DNA of 64,000 nt, from NCBI RefSeq assembly GCF_052324685.1, contig NC_135218.1, positions 10,748,516 through 10,812,515 on the forward strand, written 5' to 3'. The translations under genes were made by a program, and so were the position numbers. Below are positions 11,475 to 22,963 of the stretch, piece after piece. The notes below the pieces were generated by a model. That model did not search any database. It had not been told where the DNA came from and worked only from the letters and a program-made list of their open reading frames with translations. Position 1 is the stretch's first letter. Each line of letters begins with the position of its first letter. This stretch comes from Brachyhypopomus gauderio (lineage: Eukaryota > Chordata > Actinopteri > Gymnotiformes > Hypopomidae).

Positions 11475-12859
11475 ATGAGAGGAGCAGTGCGGGGCTCACA
11501 TGCTTCCACACGCGCACGCTGTACACACTGACACCGGCCCAGTGACACCCGCCTCTTCTCAGAGGAAACTTCCTGTCCAAGCCAGCTTTATATAGTAAAG
11601 CAATCCTATTATATTTATCCTTCATCGTCCTTTGCCTCAGGTAGCGATGATGTTTCCATTCATTTATTACTCTCTCCCATTATTCCCTACTCTCTATCCC
11701 ATCATTCACTGCTCTCTCTATCCCTTTAGCCCATCTATCTAAATTCATTCCTTTTTCAGACCATCTCATCTCCTGTGTTGTTTCTAGCGTGCAGATATGG
11801 TTCCTCTCTTTTTGGCATGTGTTGTGACTCCAGGGTGATCCACACCTGGTCTTTGCCACCAACGGTCTATCATCCTTAGCAGAAAGTATTGATGATATTG
11901 TTGACATCTACGTGAGTATGTACCATAAACACCCACTCTCACGGTGGTCAGACTCCACAGTAACGCATTCTTTCATATGCGCAAGTTCCCAGCACCTCGA
12001 CTCTTGTCTGTTGTTTATATATCTCTCTCAAACACTCACACACACACACCACACACACACAGGAAGGACATCATGAAGGTGTGTGTGTGGTATAGGGCTC
12101 TCCTGCATTTCTCACCATCTCTGTCTCATATTCTAGTGACCCACTGCACCGATACATCCAGAACTCTTCCTTCCTCACGGGCCGTGAAAACACTTCGCAC
12201 ATTCTGCCTTTTCTGGGTTGCACAGTTTGTTCGCCACCTGAAATTCACAGGCCTAGAACAGGAGGCGTTCCCTCCGCTCTACCCAATACACACTTAACTA
12301 AGATTTTCAGGCTGAAAAGCTGCTGACTCTAAATCTAGAGAAAGGCCGTATCCACTTGAGACTGGTTCCTACACTCCTGTGTGCACTGCAGACCTGACTG
12401 GCCTTGACTGCCTTGTGCAGCGTGTGTGTTTCATGTTGCTTTACTCATGCCTTTCCCGTGAGCCCCAGCCAGGATTCGCACACATGAGATGATTCCTCCA
12501 CGGTCCACAGAATGTCGAACGGATGCATGCAAATGGCCGCTTCCTTCATTATCCGCAGCAATATTGGTTCAAACCATACCTTCAACTTGTTGTGAAAGAG
12601 AGAGAGAAAAGGTGCCATAGGATCTTCAATAAACAAATTCAACCAAATGTTCAAAACAGATTGTGGTTCACTTTTTTCCTACCTTTTAAAGGGTCGAAGT
12701 TTTTAGCATGGAAGACGGTATGCTAAGAGATGAGTACAGTAACCAGAGAAATTATATCGTGTTTGACAGGAAAAGATGATGCATTGGAGATACATTGTGG
12801 AGCCAGCCTCATATTAATTGCAGATGTCAAGTGCTTTATGACAACAACTGCAAGTTTGT

Positions 12860-13035
12860 TTTTCCTGAAGGGCTTAGTGGGTTTTCCTGAATGGCTTAGT
12901 GGGTTTTCCTGAAGGGCTTAGTGGGTTTTCCTGAAGGGCTTAGTGGGTTTTCCTGAAGGGCTTAGTGGGTTTTCCTGAAGGGCTTAGTGGGTTTTCCTGA
13001 ATGGCTTAGTGGGTTTTCCTGAAGGGCTTAGTGGG
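12860..13035 (+). repeat. 22-bp minisatellite, 8 copies
   Basis: Eight head-to-tail copies of a 22-bp unit of the form TTTTCCTGAAGGGCTTAGTG plus GG, differing mainly by GAAGG/GAATGG. The near identity indicates recent expansion. It lies in the kcnb1 intron about 1.8 kb before the last exon. Confidence 0.95.
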
Positions 13036-13959
13036 TAGAAGAGGCATGTTCTTGCACCGACTGACTGTGTGTGAGACAGTGAGGAGTCGCTGTGCATATG
13101 TGTAGTTAAATGTGTCTGGCCAAGTACATCTTATCAGTGGTTATCAGTGGATCCAGGAAGAATGCATCTTGCCTCGTGCTGTTTTACTAATATATGCTCC
13201 TTTATATTCTGACTTATCATTATTAGTCTATTCAGACACATTCATGCCAAAAAATTTGATGTAAACATCTAGGTTCAAAGTACTAAATCTTATTCGCATA
13301 GGAATTTCCAATATGAAATAACAATTAAAGTTGTTTTTTCAAAGTCCAACTTTTAAAGTTTTAAATTACTTTATCACTTATTAGAGCAAATGAGTTCCTT
13401 TTCCCTGGCCATTATTCATTATGAATTATACGTACATTATTGTATTTGCCATAATGTGGGCAGACTAGTGCAGAGAGAACAGACTAATTGAGTTGTACCC
13501 TTTCATAGCCCATGTTGCTTTCTCTCTCTGTCCCATCAAGATTCGAGGTAATGAGGGTCGAGTCCCAAAAGAGTTATCCTGTTGACATATATGCAACACT
13601 GACCCTCAATTCTTATAAAGAACACGAAACACACTCGCCTACAATAAAACACAGTCTAACACAGTAAGACTGCTCACTAAACTCCAGACTTGGTACATAG
13701 GTGCCCAGGGTCCTAGCCTGCTCATGACATAGCCTTTAGCTCATGACATCCATTAAAACCCTTAATATCCATTTAATTCACAGCATCACCCTTGGTCTGA
13801 AAATGTTTCCCTCTTAGGCCTAGCAATCCAAACTGCCTCTCGTGACAGACAGAATGGAGAGAAGGAGAAGAGAAATATAGAGGGAAAAAGAATGCACACA
13901 AGTCTGAGCGATGAAGAGAGGAATACGGACAGGGAGATGAAAGAGGCGAGCGGAGAGTG

Positions 13960-14156
13960 TGTTGGCGAGAGCATGTGTCTCAGCTCCACTCCGCAGACGC
14001 TGCCTGCCAAACAGCACGGCCCCCCCCGCCGTCGTCACAAACACCAACAAGTGGCATCTCCCCTGGCCAATCACGCCTCTGCCACGTCCACAGCACTCGC
14101 GCTGTCACTCAAACACACACGCTGGGCGCTGTGCCATAGCTAGTTGCCAAGGAAAC
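13960..14156. promoter_or_regulatory. GC-rich patch with CCAAT box and RFX X-box
   Basis: A locally GC/CpG-richer patch containing GGCCAATCAC (about 14066-14075) and GTTGCCAAGGAAAC (14143-14156). The latter has both RFX half-sites (GTTGCC and GGAAAC) at the canonical 2-bp spacing. Placed 700 bp before the last kcnb1 exon, it is a candidate enhancer. The evidence is motif-based only. Confidence 0.3.
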
Positions 14157-14839
14157 AGCTCATCAGAAAATGCCAGGATTTCTCCTATAACATATCGCCA
14201 CGGCTGCTCGGGCCCGATACTGGATGCGTGCCTTTTTTTAGGTCTTTTATGTAAACAAGGTTTGCGTCTACTGTGTGATATCCTCTAGGAGTGTTCATCC
14301 GCAGAAGTGCTATAATCCTTTTTGTCACATCAAAACACAAATGAAAACATTGCAAGTCTACCATGTCTTGGAGCAAATATCTATGTCGCACTACATATTA
14401 CTTTTACTTCAACACGCCAGTGGTATTGTGTGGTATAACCTATAAGTCAGGCTGATGCTAGATCAGAATTTCACTGTGCTGTGTATGCATGTGAAAGTTT
14501 AACATAAATGCATGACCAGAGCTCAACACCAAAAGAACAATGAACATTATCTCCCTAAGTGGGTCATGAACAGGAAACAATGTCCCAAGCACCAGCTTTA
14601 AAACATACTCGGAAGTGGTACATTTTTTGTGAGCATGCCAGGCTCCATATAGGTGTGCCAGACTTTGTGATGATCTTAAAATAAGGGCAAACATGTCCAT
14701 GATGCATCCTACTTTTCTTAATCAATGCTATATTTGAGATCCAGATGGCTGAATTTCACTGAATGGAGCCAGCGTATATGTGTTGTTTAGTAGTTATTTT
14801 AAGACTCACAAGTTTTTGGTTTTGATTGTGTTTCCACAG

Positions 14840-16741
14840 ATTCTGGCTATCATCTCAATTCTGTTCATTGTGTTGTCCACCATTGCCCTGTCGCTTAACA
14901 CCCTGCCAGAGCTTCAGGACATCGACGAGTTTGGGCAGGCAACCGACAACCCTCAGCTGGCTCACGTAGAGGCTGTCTGCATTGCGTGGTTCACCATGGA
15001 GTATCTTCTGCGTTTCCTGTCCTCACCCAATAAATGGAAGTTCTTCAAAGGCCCACTTAATGTCATTGACCTGCTGGCCATCCTTCCGTACTACGTCACC
15101 ATCTTCCTGACGGAGTCCAACAAGAGCGTGCTGCAGTTTCAGAACGTGCGGCGGGTGGTGCAGATCTTTCGAATCATGCGAATTTTGAGGATCCTCAAAT
15201 TGGCCCGCCACTCGACTGGGCTACAGTCGCTGGGCTTCACTTTACGGCGCAGTTACAATGAACTGGGCCTGCTAATCCTCTTCTTAGCCATGGGCATCAT
15301 GATCTTCTCCAGTTTGGTCTTCTTTGCGGAAAAAGATGAAGAAGACACAAAGTTCAAGAGCATCCCAGCTTCCTTCTGGTGGGCCACCATTACCATGACC
15401 ACTGTGGGATATGGAGACATTTACCCTAAGACTTTATTAGGCAAGATTGTTGGTGGACTCTGCTGCATTGCGGGAGTGCTGGTCATCGCCCTCCCTATTC
15501 CCATCATTGTTAACAACTTCTCTGAGTTCTATAAGGAGCAGAAGAGACAAGAAAAAGCCATCAAGAGACGGGAGGCTCTGGAGAGAGCAAAGAGAAATGG
15601 CAGTATAGTGTCTATGAACATGAAGGATGCATTTGGTCGAAACACAGAACTCATGGACGTGGTAGTGATGGAGAAAACGGAACAAAGCATTGTGAAGAAA
15701 GAGAAGGTGCAGGACAACTGTCACACATCACCAGCACTCTGGAAATGGACACCCAAACGCACCATTTCAGAAACCAGTTCCAACAAGTCTTTCACAGGAA
15801 AGGAGCAAGCATCTCCTGTTAGACCCACTAGTCCAACCAGCCCACAACATCTCAATGTCCAGAATCTGGAGGAAATGTACAGCAAGATGGCCAAGACCCA
15901 ATCCCAGCCTGATCTGAACAGTAAGGAGCGAAGTCTGTTGTCTAAGGCAGCCAAGAGGAGGGATGAAATGGAAATGAGAAGCATATCTGGTCGGACGCCC
16001 ACCACAACCGATGGTGTCATGGATATGAGAAGCATGTCAAGTATTGACAGCTTCATTAGCTGTGCTACAGACTTTCTGGAGGGCTCAAGATTCTCACATA
16101 GTCCCATCTCAAACCAGCCAACCCGAGTCAGCGCCAATCCAGGATTAGAGACAACCCTTGAAGATGAATCCATGAAGAGTCCCGTTGGTCCACCCAAGCC
16201 TGGTCGCGCCCTGTTCTCTGACAGCCCCAGAGCTTTTCGCATCAGCAATCCTCTCAAGACCAGATCCCACAAGGTCAACTTCTTCTCAGGAGAAACTACA
16301 GACCTTGTTGCGGATGTGGCAAAGGGCATAGGATCTGATGTTCTCTCAGACAATTCTGCAATGTCTGATCGCTCAATTATGAGCCCAGAACTGTCTGTCT
16401 ATACCACTGCCAGCAGCAAGACTCCGCCCAAGACTCCTGAGACACTGGTACCAACTGTCTTCACTTTTCATGATGCATCGATCAGCAAGTATATCGATGC
16501 AGATACCGATGATGATGAACACCTCCATGATGGACCTGGTACCAGTCCCACTGACCGTCTCTTAGGTAGTGCTAGCCCCAAACAGAGCAACAGCTCTAGA
16601 GCAAACCACCTAGAGCTGTCTCAGAGGATGCTGGGACAAAACAGTCTGTTCTCCTCAGAGGGACAGTCAGGGAGTGGACAAGGGAACCATGTGCTTTCAG
16701 GAGACAGAGGATGCTCTAAAACAGTAAATGAAAGCAATTAA
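14840..16741 (+). CDS. kcnb1: Voltage-gated K+ channel Kv2.1, last coding exon
   Basis: This exon encodes 633 residues, from within S1 to the stop (TAA 16739-16741), of a delayed-rectifier potassium channel that sets neuronal excitability and forms ER-plasma-membrane clusters. The acceptor TTTCCACAG ends at 14839 and the exon begins on a codon boundary (Ile-Leu-Ala), the same split as mammalian KCNB1. Visible parts are S2, S3, an arginine-rich S4 (exon residues about 104-124), S5, the selectivity filter TVGYG (15401-15415) and S6 with the PIPIIV hinge. The tail holds the Kv2 clustering motif [13 protein letters not shown] (16037-16075), which in mammals is a phospho-dependent FFAT motif binding VAP proteins. 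The phrases [17 protein letters not shown] and KMAKTQSQP mark it as Kv2.1 rather than Kv2.2. The exon encoding the T1 domain is not in the window. Confidence 0.97.
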   Translation: MLAIISILFIVLSTIALSLNTLPELQDIDEFGQATDNPQLAHVEAVCIAWFTMEYLLRFLSSPNKWKFFKGPLNVIDLLAILPYYVTIFLTESNKSVLQFQNVRRVVQIFRIMRILRILKLARHSTGLQSLGFTLRRSYNELGLLILFLAMGIMIFSSLVFFAEKDEEDTKFKSIPASFWWATITMTTVGYGDIYPKTLLGKIVGGLCCIAGVLVIALPIPIIVNNFSEFYKEQKRQEKAIKRREALERAKRNGSIVSMNMKDAFGRNTELMDVVVMEKTEQSIVKKEKVQDNCHTSPALWKWTPKRTISETSSNKSFTGKEQASPVRPTSPTSPQHLNVQNLEEMYSKMAKTQSQPDLNSKERSLLSKAAKRRDEMEMRSISGRTPTTTDGVMDMRSMSSIDSFISCATDFLEGSRFSHSPISNQPTRVSANPGLETTLEDESMKSPVGPPKPGRALFSDSPRAFRISNPLKTRSHKVNFFSGETTDLVADVAKGIGSDVLSDNSAMSDRSIMSPELSVYTTASSKTPPKTPETLVPTVFTFHDASISKYIDADTDDDEHLHDGPGTSPTDRLLGSASPKQSNSSRANHLELSQRMLGQNSLFSSEGQSGSGQGNHVLSGDRGCSKTVNESN

Positions 16742-19700
16742 AACAGCGAATGTAGCCCATGACAACTGGAATTATCAATGGTGACAAAGGGTAATATAGA
16801 ATACTGCTGACGATAACAACACCATTAAAGCTGAATTTCTATGAATATAGAGTACTCACTAGACACTATAGGACAAACTCTTAAATCAGTTTGCTGCTTG
16901 AGTCAGCAAGGACATTTGAAATGGCAACAGGCTTCAGAGGACTTCTGGTAGGGGTACTTAAGTATGGTTGACACTGATATGGTTGATGGTTGACATTTTC
17001 CTTGCCCAACCCCAACTGTTTCCAAACCCCTCTGTAGAATTAGATATAAACTGAGGCTGTTTTGTGCAATTGCGATTTTCACAAGTTTTCTCCAAGTATG
17101 ATTCTTCCTCAAAACTGGCCTTAGTTTTATGCATCAACATTATGTACTGTCTTTGCAAGTGTGGGTGCGTGTGTTTAGGCAAGAGGGTATGCATGAACGC
17201 CAGAGAGACAGAATGAGCAAGATATAGAGAGACCAAAAACAGTGAAAGAGGATGTGTGAACATCTGACATCAGTGTCCCAACAGACATATTGTCTTGTGT
17301 GTACAGATGCACTCTGTTTTCAATACAATCTTTTTTCTAAAAAGGCAATTGAAATATTTAAGTGTTTTTGTTTTCCTTCTTTGCTCATTGTCTTGTGACC
17401 ATTCTTCTATGGAATTAATATGCAAGTGCAGTGATTTCAGAGGATACAGCCACTGTGATTCACTGTCTTTGGTCAAATTATGTTGCAACTCACTCTCGAG
17501 AGTAATTCATGTGTTTCTTGTCAGATTCACATGTATTATCATGCTTAGGTCAATTTTTTAGATCTTTGATTTATTAAGTTGGTCATATACTTATGTAGCT
17601 CACATGGCATGCTTTAAAATGCTTGGCATCATCTGCAGCTCTCAGCAGAGATATGCTCCTTGATTGATTGACTGTTTGCCAATTAACACGGAGCACAAAC
17701 AACTGTTTGATTCCCAAACTTGAAAGAAAAGCACTGAAAATCCTTTTTTAAGGTTTGAAAAGCAAGGTTTTTGTTGACTATACAAAAGGACAATGCCAGT
17801 GAAAAGGAGTTATAATTATAGTTAGATAATTTAGCTCTGGAAGAATACAATAGACTTTGTTGCAGATAAAAACAATGAAAGAATCTAAAATGTATATTTT
17901 TAAAATATTTTCTAATGAATGGAAATTAGAGGAATAAATTATGCTAATCTCTTAGTTTTGCATTTCAATACAAATAGTATCAAATATTTATTTTAAAGGG
18001 ATTGTATTTGCTAGATAATTTGGTGAGACAACTTCTTTGTATTGTTTGTTACTGTCTTCTAGTCTATGTATTCGTTGTGACAAACTTCTGTCCTCCTGTT
18101 CATTTATCCTTTCTATGATAAATGGAGCCAAAGAGATGTTCACTAATATGGCTGATACAAATAATACCCTTAACAATCTAGGGTACAATCAGGGCAAGAT
18201 TGAACAGTGCTTAAATGTAAACTCTGGAACCCCAAAGCAGCTAAACCTATTTGTTGCACAGACTATATTTTAGGGATATTTTTTAACTATTTTGATATTT
18301 TTGTTTACCTTACTTGTTTACCTTACAAACATTAATAACTGCCACAAATAAGGAACTGCTCAGATACACCTATTTGCCATGCATAATCTATAAAACATTC
18401 AACAAAACAGAACAGGGGATACTTACATACTCAGACATACAGCACAATTCATATCAGACCTGCAGCAAATACTTCCCTGCCTTAGGTCATTAATAATGTA
18501 TTCTGAATGCTATTCATATATACCAATACAAATAAAAGGGAAAGCCATTTGCTGTCTTAGAAGCCATAGTACACAGAAATATAGCAACATGCAAACAAAA
18601 CCAACAATGTACAGGTCACAGACACAATGTGGTCACTCATAGTCATTTAAATGTCCTTGATAACTTGAGACGCAGTAGACCACTGCAACTTAATCAACTT
18701 AAATGCACACTAGGAACAGAGCCCTCTGGACACGACAGCTGTCATAGTGTCCCACCTGCCTCAGTGAGTGACAGATTCAGGTCACATCCATCTCTCCTTA
18801 TCGATCCAGCCCCCTTGTGCTCCCCATCACATGAAAGATTTACTGCAACACATAGTAAAGCCATTAGCATGGGTGCTAATTGCTAATATGTTATCTAACA
18901 ACCTCACCACAGACCGAGTGCATGATCAATAGCTTAACAAATCACTTGCTTTTTCTTTTTTTTAGATGATTTTGCCTAAGCTGTATCTTTGTTGACACAC
19001 TGAAGGCATTTCATATGCAGAAGTCATTATGAAAATGTCAGAATCCACTTGTATATGAGGTAGAATAAAAATAGGACAGACTTTCAAAAGAAGGCAAGAA
19101 ATGATTTAGATGACACTGTCCTGTTTTCTTTTCTGGATGTTGATGTTTTTACATTAAAGGAGGTGGATCATTTGTCCCTTCGTCTACGTTTATCTTGTCT
19201 CCCTGTGTCTCTCCCCCTCTCTCTTTGTCCTCCATTCTTGACATTTGTCCTGTTTGTCCAAGGCCCAAGAGTAAAGGTGAAGACTTAAAGAGCAAACGAA
19301 AGGTAAACAAGTTCAGCGGGGAATAAAAACACAGAAAACCAAGCTGGAGGTGTTGGAGGCTGTGAGAGTATGAAGTGTATGGAGTGAGAGAGTGAATGAG
19401 AGAGCCACTCCAAACAGGTATAACATAGCTCTGACAACACTGTTTCCATGGTGACAGCAGCACCATCCAAAACAATCTGCCACTGACTGGCTGTCTGCCC
19501 TATAGAGGAAGGAATGTTATTCAGACTCATGTAAAGCACAACAGTTTCATCCTTCTCGATCCAATGCCGCTGAGTAACGTTAGCGTTATTGCTCTGTGCT
19601 CACAGATAGTGGACAGAAATAAAATCAGATAACAAGTTGGAGAAAAAGAATGTGTGGACAGACGTCTGACCTACTGAGTGTTGGTGAAGTATCTGTGGTG

Positions 19701-20529
19701 ATGGTTCTGAATATGGTCAGTCTGACAGGCCAAGACAGAGGAGACACAGGATATGAATGTCCTCCAAACACAAACACTTTTAGAGTCTTTTCCTACTAAA
19801 TAAGGAAACCAATAAACAAGTGCTATTTGAAATGCAAAGGACATAACTGATTTTATTTTATGAAATACAGCAAGTATATATAACTACCTATTCGTTAGAC
19901 AGAAGTTCATTAATGGTGTTCCTTTCACTTTTCTGACTGTGTTCAAAGCATTCTACTGACAGTGATCCATTAATCAAATTAGATACACTGAAATGTGAGC
20001 TTGGAGTGAACACAAATACAGTTCAAGTATGTAATAAAATATCTGACACTGACCTGATTTACTCTGGCTCATTTAAGACATGTTGGTCACTACAGTTGAA
20101 ATCTGGTAATAGGTTCAGAGAACCTAAGTGATCGCATCACATTTTAACATGTTTCATGTATTTAAGTTATGCAAAATTATGGATATTTAAATACATTTTC
20201 AGATTCCGTTGTTGTTCTTCTTCTTGTTTTTGCCAACTTTGTGAATAAGAAATTTCCTCCCAGTTCAATCAGCTCACATAAATGAATTAAATTAGTTGAT
20301 TGAAACTTAATATAATCTTGCTACTTTGTCCTGTGCAATAAGGGTCATGCCAAAGCACAATACGCTATACTAAAATGATCTTCACAAAGAAGACAGGAAA
20401 AATGCTTTTGGTGTCAATCAGTCAGGATTTTTAAAAACAGAACATTAATATTTCAAAGCATCTGTTAGAAAATTGTTAAAGCACAGTGTACAACCACAGA
20501 GGAAATACTAAAGGATCCCCAAAAATCTC
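16742..20529 (+). other. kcnb1 3' UTR and flank
   Basis: A/T-rich sequence directly downstream of the kcnb1 stop with no recognisable coding region. Possible polyadenylation hexamers AATAAA occur near 17934, 18533 and 19066, but I cannot tell which is used. The 18629-18886 and 19149-19539 open frames look random. Confidence 0.5.
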
Positions 20530-21345
20530 TAAATAACACAGTCAGACTCCACAATCACTAGGAGACCAGGAAAAAGTGGACTTAAGGAGTAGGTAGCAGA
20601 ATCAGAAACCAGTGATAACCAAGCCTATGACTGCTTGGCATGTTGTCAGGTGTATAAACACCTGTATTCTAGCCCTGAATGTCTGCACAAATATTCTATT
20701 GACACTGTAAGTGGAGTCAAAAGCTGAACGTTTTGGACAATGTCTGGAGGTCCAGTGAACAGTAAACACAACACTGCAGAGAAAGACCAATAGAGGAGTG
20801 AAATGTGGAGGTAGTATAACGGTGTGGGGATGATTTGCTGATCTGGATGACAACAGAAAGAAGCATGAATTCTGATATGAATCATAACATTGCTACATTT
20901 GTGCATCAGTCTGTGAGGCGACACTGAATCATATTCAGATAATGCACCATTGATCCAAAATACGAAAGCATGGTGGAGAATAAGGAAAACGGATGTTCTA
21001 GCCTGTTCAAAAGTCCGGACCTAAACCCAATGGAGATGTCACAGAACCTAAAATTTACAGTTAACCACTGATTCTGAAAACCTTTCCACGAGGGCGTTTG
21101 AGCTACATAACCTCTACAGCAATGTGAAAGATGGAATTATAAAGCATGTTTGGTTGCAGTCAATGCAGTTAAAGTTGGCCCATACTGTTATATGTGGAGC
21201 TGAAGGGTGCAGAGGGAACGAATGTTGGATCACTTTGTTTATTACATAATCAATTACGTGTCATTTGTTCACTCTGGTTTCCTTGATCCAATAATAGAGT
21301 TTGTCTTAATTATCTGAAAATCCACACGGTGACCAACTGAGGGTT
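20530..21345 (+). pseudogene. Decayed Tc1/mariner transposase copy
   Basis: Translation in shifting frames recovers fragments typical of Tc1 transposases: an LHNH-ETRKK-like DNA-binding remnant near 20548, a KCGGSITVWG block near 20800, an SDNAP block near 20937 (the second catalytic Asp region) and SPDLNPME near 21015 (the third catalytic acidic residue). Stops and frameshifts between them show it is dead. The 3' part (21240-21345) resembles the fish Tc1 terminal region with CATTTGTTCACTCTGG. I could not find a matching left inverted terminal repeat, so the ends are approximate. Confidence 0.75.
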
Positions 21346-22229
21346 CATACAACAAAATATCTGAAAGAGTGAAACTATTTTTCATTGTACTGTATGAAAG
21401 CTAATCTGATTACATACTGTTTGCAGGAAAAGAGGAATATTTGAAGACTTTTAAAAACAGTGGAAGGACAACCTTAAGGGGGCATAAGATGTGTTTTCGA
21501 CATGACCTTCATTGGCCTTGTTCACTGGATATTCGCTGGAGAAAAAGACTGTAAAAAAAACAAAACAAAAATTGAGTTTTTAGAGTATTAATAAATAGAG
21601 TATTTGCCAAAAGAAAAATAGAGTTTCAGAAAAGCCATATATATTAAGGCAATGATGATATCCAATAGGCCAATCATAAAAGGACACCTATTAAAAATTG
21701 TACTTTATAATATAAAACGATATAATAATATGATTTGTGACACAGTTAATACATTTTCCAGTACGTTTATCATTGTATACACTTTCTGAACTGCCAAAGT
21801 CCCACACACAGACACACCTACAAATCTGAAGTGCAATTCAACAGCGCCCTCCTGTGGCAAACTACGCTGGAATCTACACGCTGAAGAAAGTTCAAGGTTT
21901 GCGCCTCGGTAGCATAAATGGTGGGAATAAACTGCCTGGAGGCTTCATTCATTGACAACGAAGCATGCAGGTCAAGTTGGTGAGGTTTATGTAGGCAAAT
22001 GAATTTTAGCGGTCCTAATAATCGATTAATGATTAAAGAATAGATATTTAATTACTTAATAATTAGGTTATGGTGATAAATTCAAAACTGAATTCTAATA
22101 TAAAGACAAATATGTCACTTACAGATACCATTTGTGTTTATAAAGTTTGGCAATCAACGTAATATGAACTGGTTTATATTACTAGTTTATACGTATCGGT
22201 ACATTACATACTCGCATATACAATCCATA
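21346..22229. other. Intergenic sequence upstream of rae1
   Basis: A/T-rich unique sequence with short poly-A runs. The only candidate signal is a CTCF-like motif at 21841-21859. No gene is visible. Confidence 0.6.
21841..21859 (-). promoter_or_regulatory. CTCF-like motif
   Basis: On the minus strand the sequence reads TGCCACAGGAGGGCGCTGT, which fits the vertebrate CTCF core (CCANNAGGNGGCGC) closely. It lies about 400 bp before the rae1 promoter. A second CTCF-like motif in opposite orientation lies beyond rae1 at 31629. Confidence 0.45.
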
Positions 22230-22382
22230 CGTCATATTGGTGCTTCTTTACTCGCGTTTACGTCATCAAGCCGCGCCTGATACCTGCTCTATTTCGGGGG
22301 TAAAAGTGTGCGTTTGTGTTTACGGCGCATCAAGCGTCTTGACTTGGCGTCGATTTTAGGGGAGCTGTTCCGACTTTGCACG
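22230..22382 (+). promoter_or_regulatory. rae1: rae1 promoter and noncoding first exon (inferred)
   Basis: A short CpG-rich stretch within A/T-rich DNA contains a CRE-like TTACGTCAT (about 22258-22266), then GCGCC and GGGGGTAA. It ends in a plausible donor (CG then GTAAAG at 22383). The next acceptor, CTCTGCAG at 22943, opens the exon that contains the rae1 start codon. I infer a 5' UTR exon ending at 22382. The transcription start is not determinable by eye. Confidence 0.45.
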
Positions 22383-22721
22383 GTAAAGTACTGTGATAAA
22401 GCAGTCTCATGTATAGCTAGGCTGTGGTTTATAGATATCTTCCTTGCTGTTCGGGCACGAAAGCCGTATAGCGCGGTTAGCCGGCCAGCTAACCCAGCGA
22501 GCTCGAGAGGTGTTGGGGTGCGTTAGCTGTACAGCCTAGCTAGCCATATTTACTTTTATTTACATGTTACAGACAACTGAAATGTCTTTACAGAATTAAA
22601 TATCCACAACAACTCTTTATCTGGCTACATTAACAAGGTTAGTGCGAGGGAAATCTGGAATGAATGGCTTAAAATACTTAAAGTGGGCCAGCCAGTTGGG
22701 TGTCTGGTTATTCATTGTCGT

Positions 22722-22893
22722 CAGAGGTGTCAATTCCAGGTTTACAAAGTAAAAGTCCTCACCAGGATTTTGCTCAAGCTTGCTAGATTTTTTTGCAATA
22801 CAGGTAAAATTAGTGGAATCAACACAATCCAGGAAGCCTGAGCAAAATCCTGGTGAGGACTTTTATTTTCTGAACCTGGAATTGACACCTCTG
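22722..22893. mobile_element. hAT-type MITE in rae1 5' intron
   Basis: A 172-bp element whose two ends are about 58-bp near-perfect inverted repeats starting CAGAGGTGTCAATTCC. It is flanked by a perfect 8-bp duplication ATTGTCGT (22714-22721 and 22894-22901). CAGRGGTG ends plus an 8-bp target-site duplication are the signature of the hAT superfamily. It is too short to encode a protein, so it is a nonautonomous MITE. It ends 50 bp before the acceptor of the start-codon exon. Confidence 0.9.
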
Positions 22894-22963
22894 ATTGTCG
22901 TTGTGGAAGTAATCATGTCTCTAACTGTTCATCGTCTCTGCAGCACTCTGTCATTGACCTGCG

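Larger units (their letters stand above)
1..14839 (+). other. kcnb1: 3' portion of the kcnb1 intron preceding its last coding exon
   Basis: No open frame here matches the N-terminal tetramerisation (T1) domain that precedes this exon in Kv2 channels, so the first coding exon should lie upstream of the window. In mammals KCNB1 also has one very long intron at this place. The sequence is mostly non-repetitive A/T-rich DNA with minisatellites (1-451, 12860-13035), GA/GT/CA microsatellites, a G-rich patch (2758-2822), a SINE (8431-8630), a GC-rich block (about 7440-8010), a TATA-containing cluster (10491-10533) and a G25 run (11450-11474). I see no further exon. The stretches 1415-2757, 5000-6230, 6640-7380, 8640-9940, 10540-11440 and 11480-12850 hold nothing I can name. 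Confidence 0.75.

Noticed and set aside
13960-14156. MHC class II-style X/Y promoter module
   Set aside because: The X-box and the CCAAT (Y-like) box are about 70 bp apart instead of about 20, and no MHC gene is nearby.
14840-16741. Identification as kcnb2 (Kv2.2)
   Set aside because: The tail phrases [17 protein letters not shown] and [12 protein letters not shown] follow Kv2.1; Kv2.2 differs at these places.
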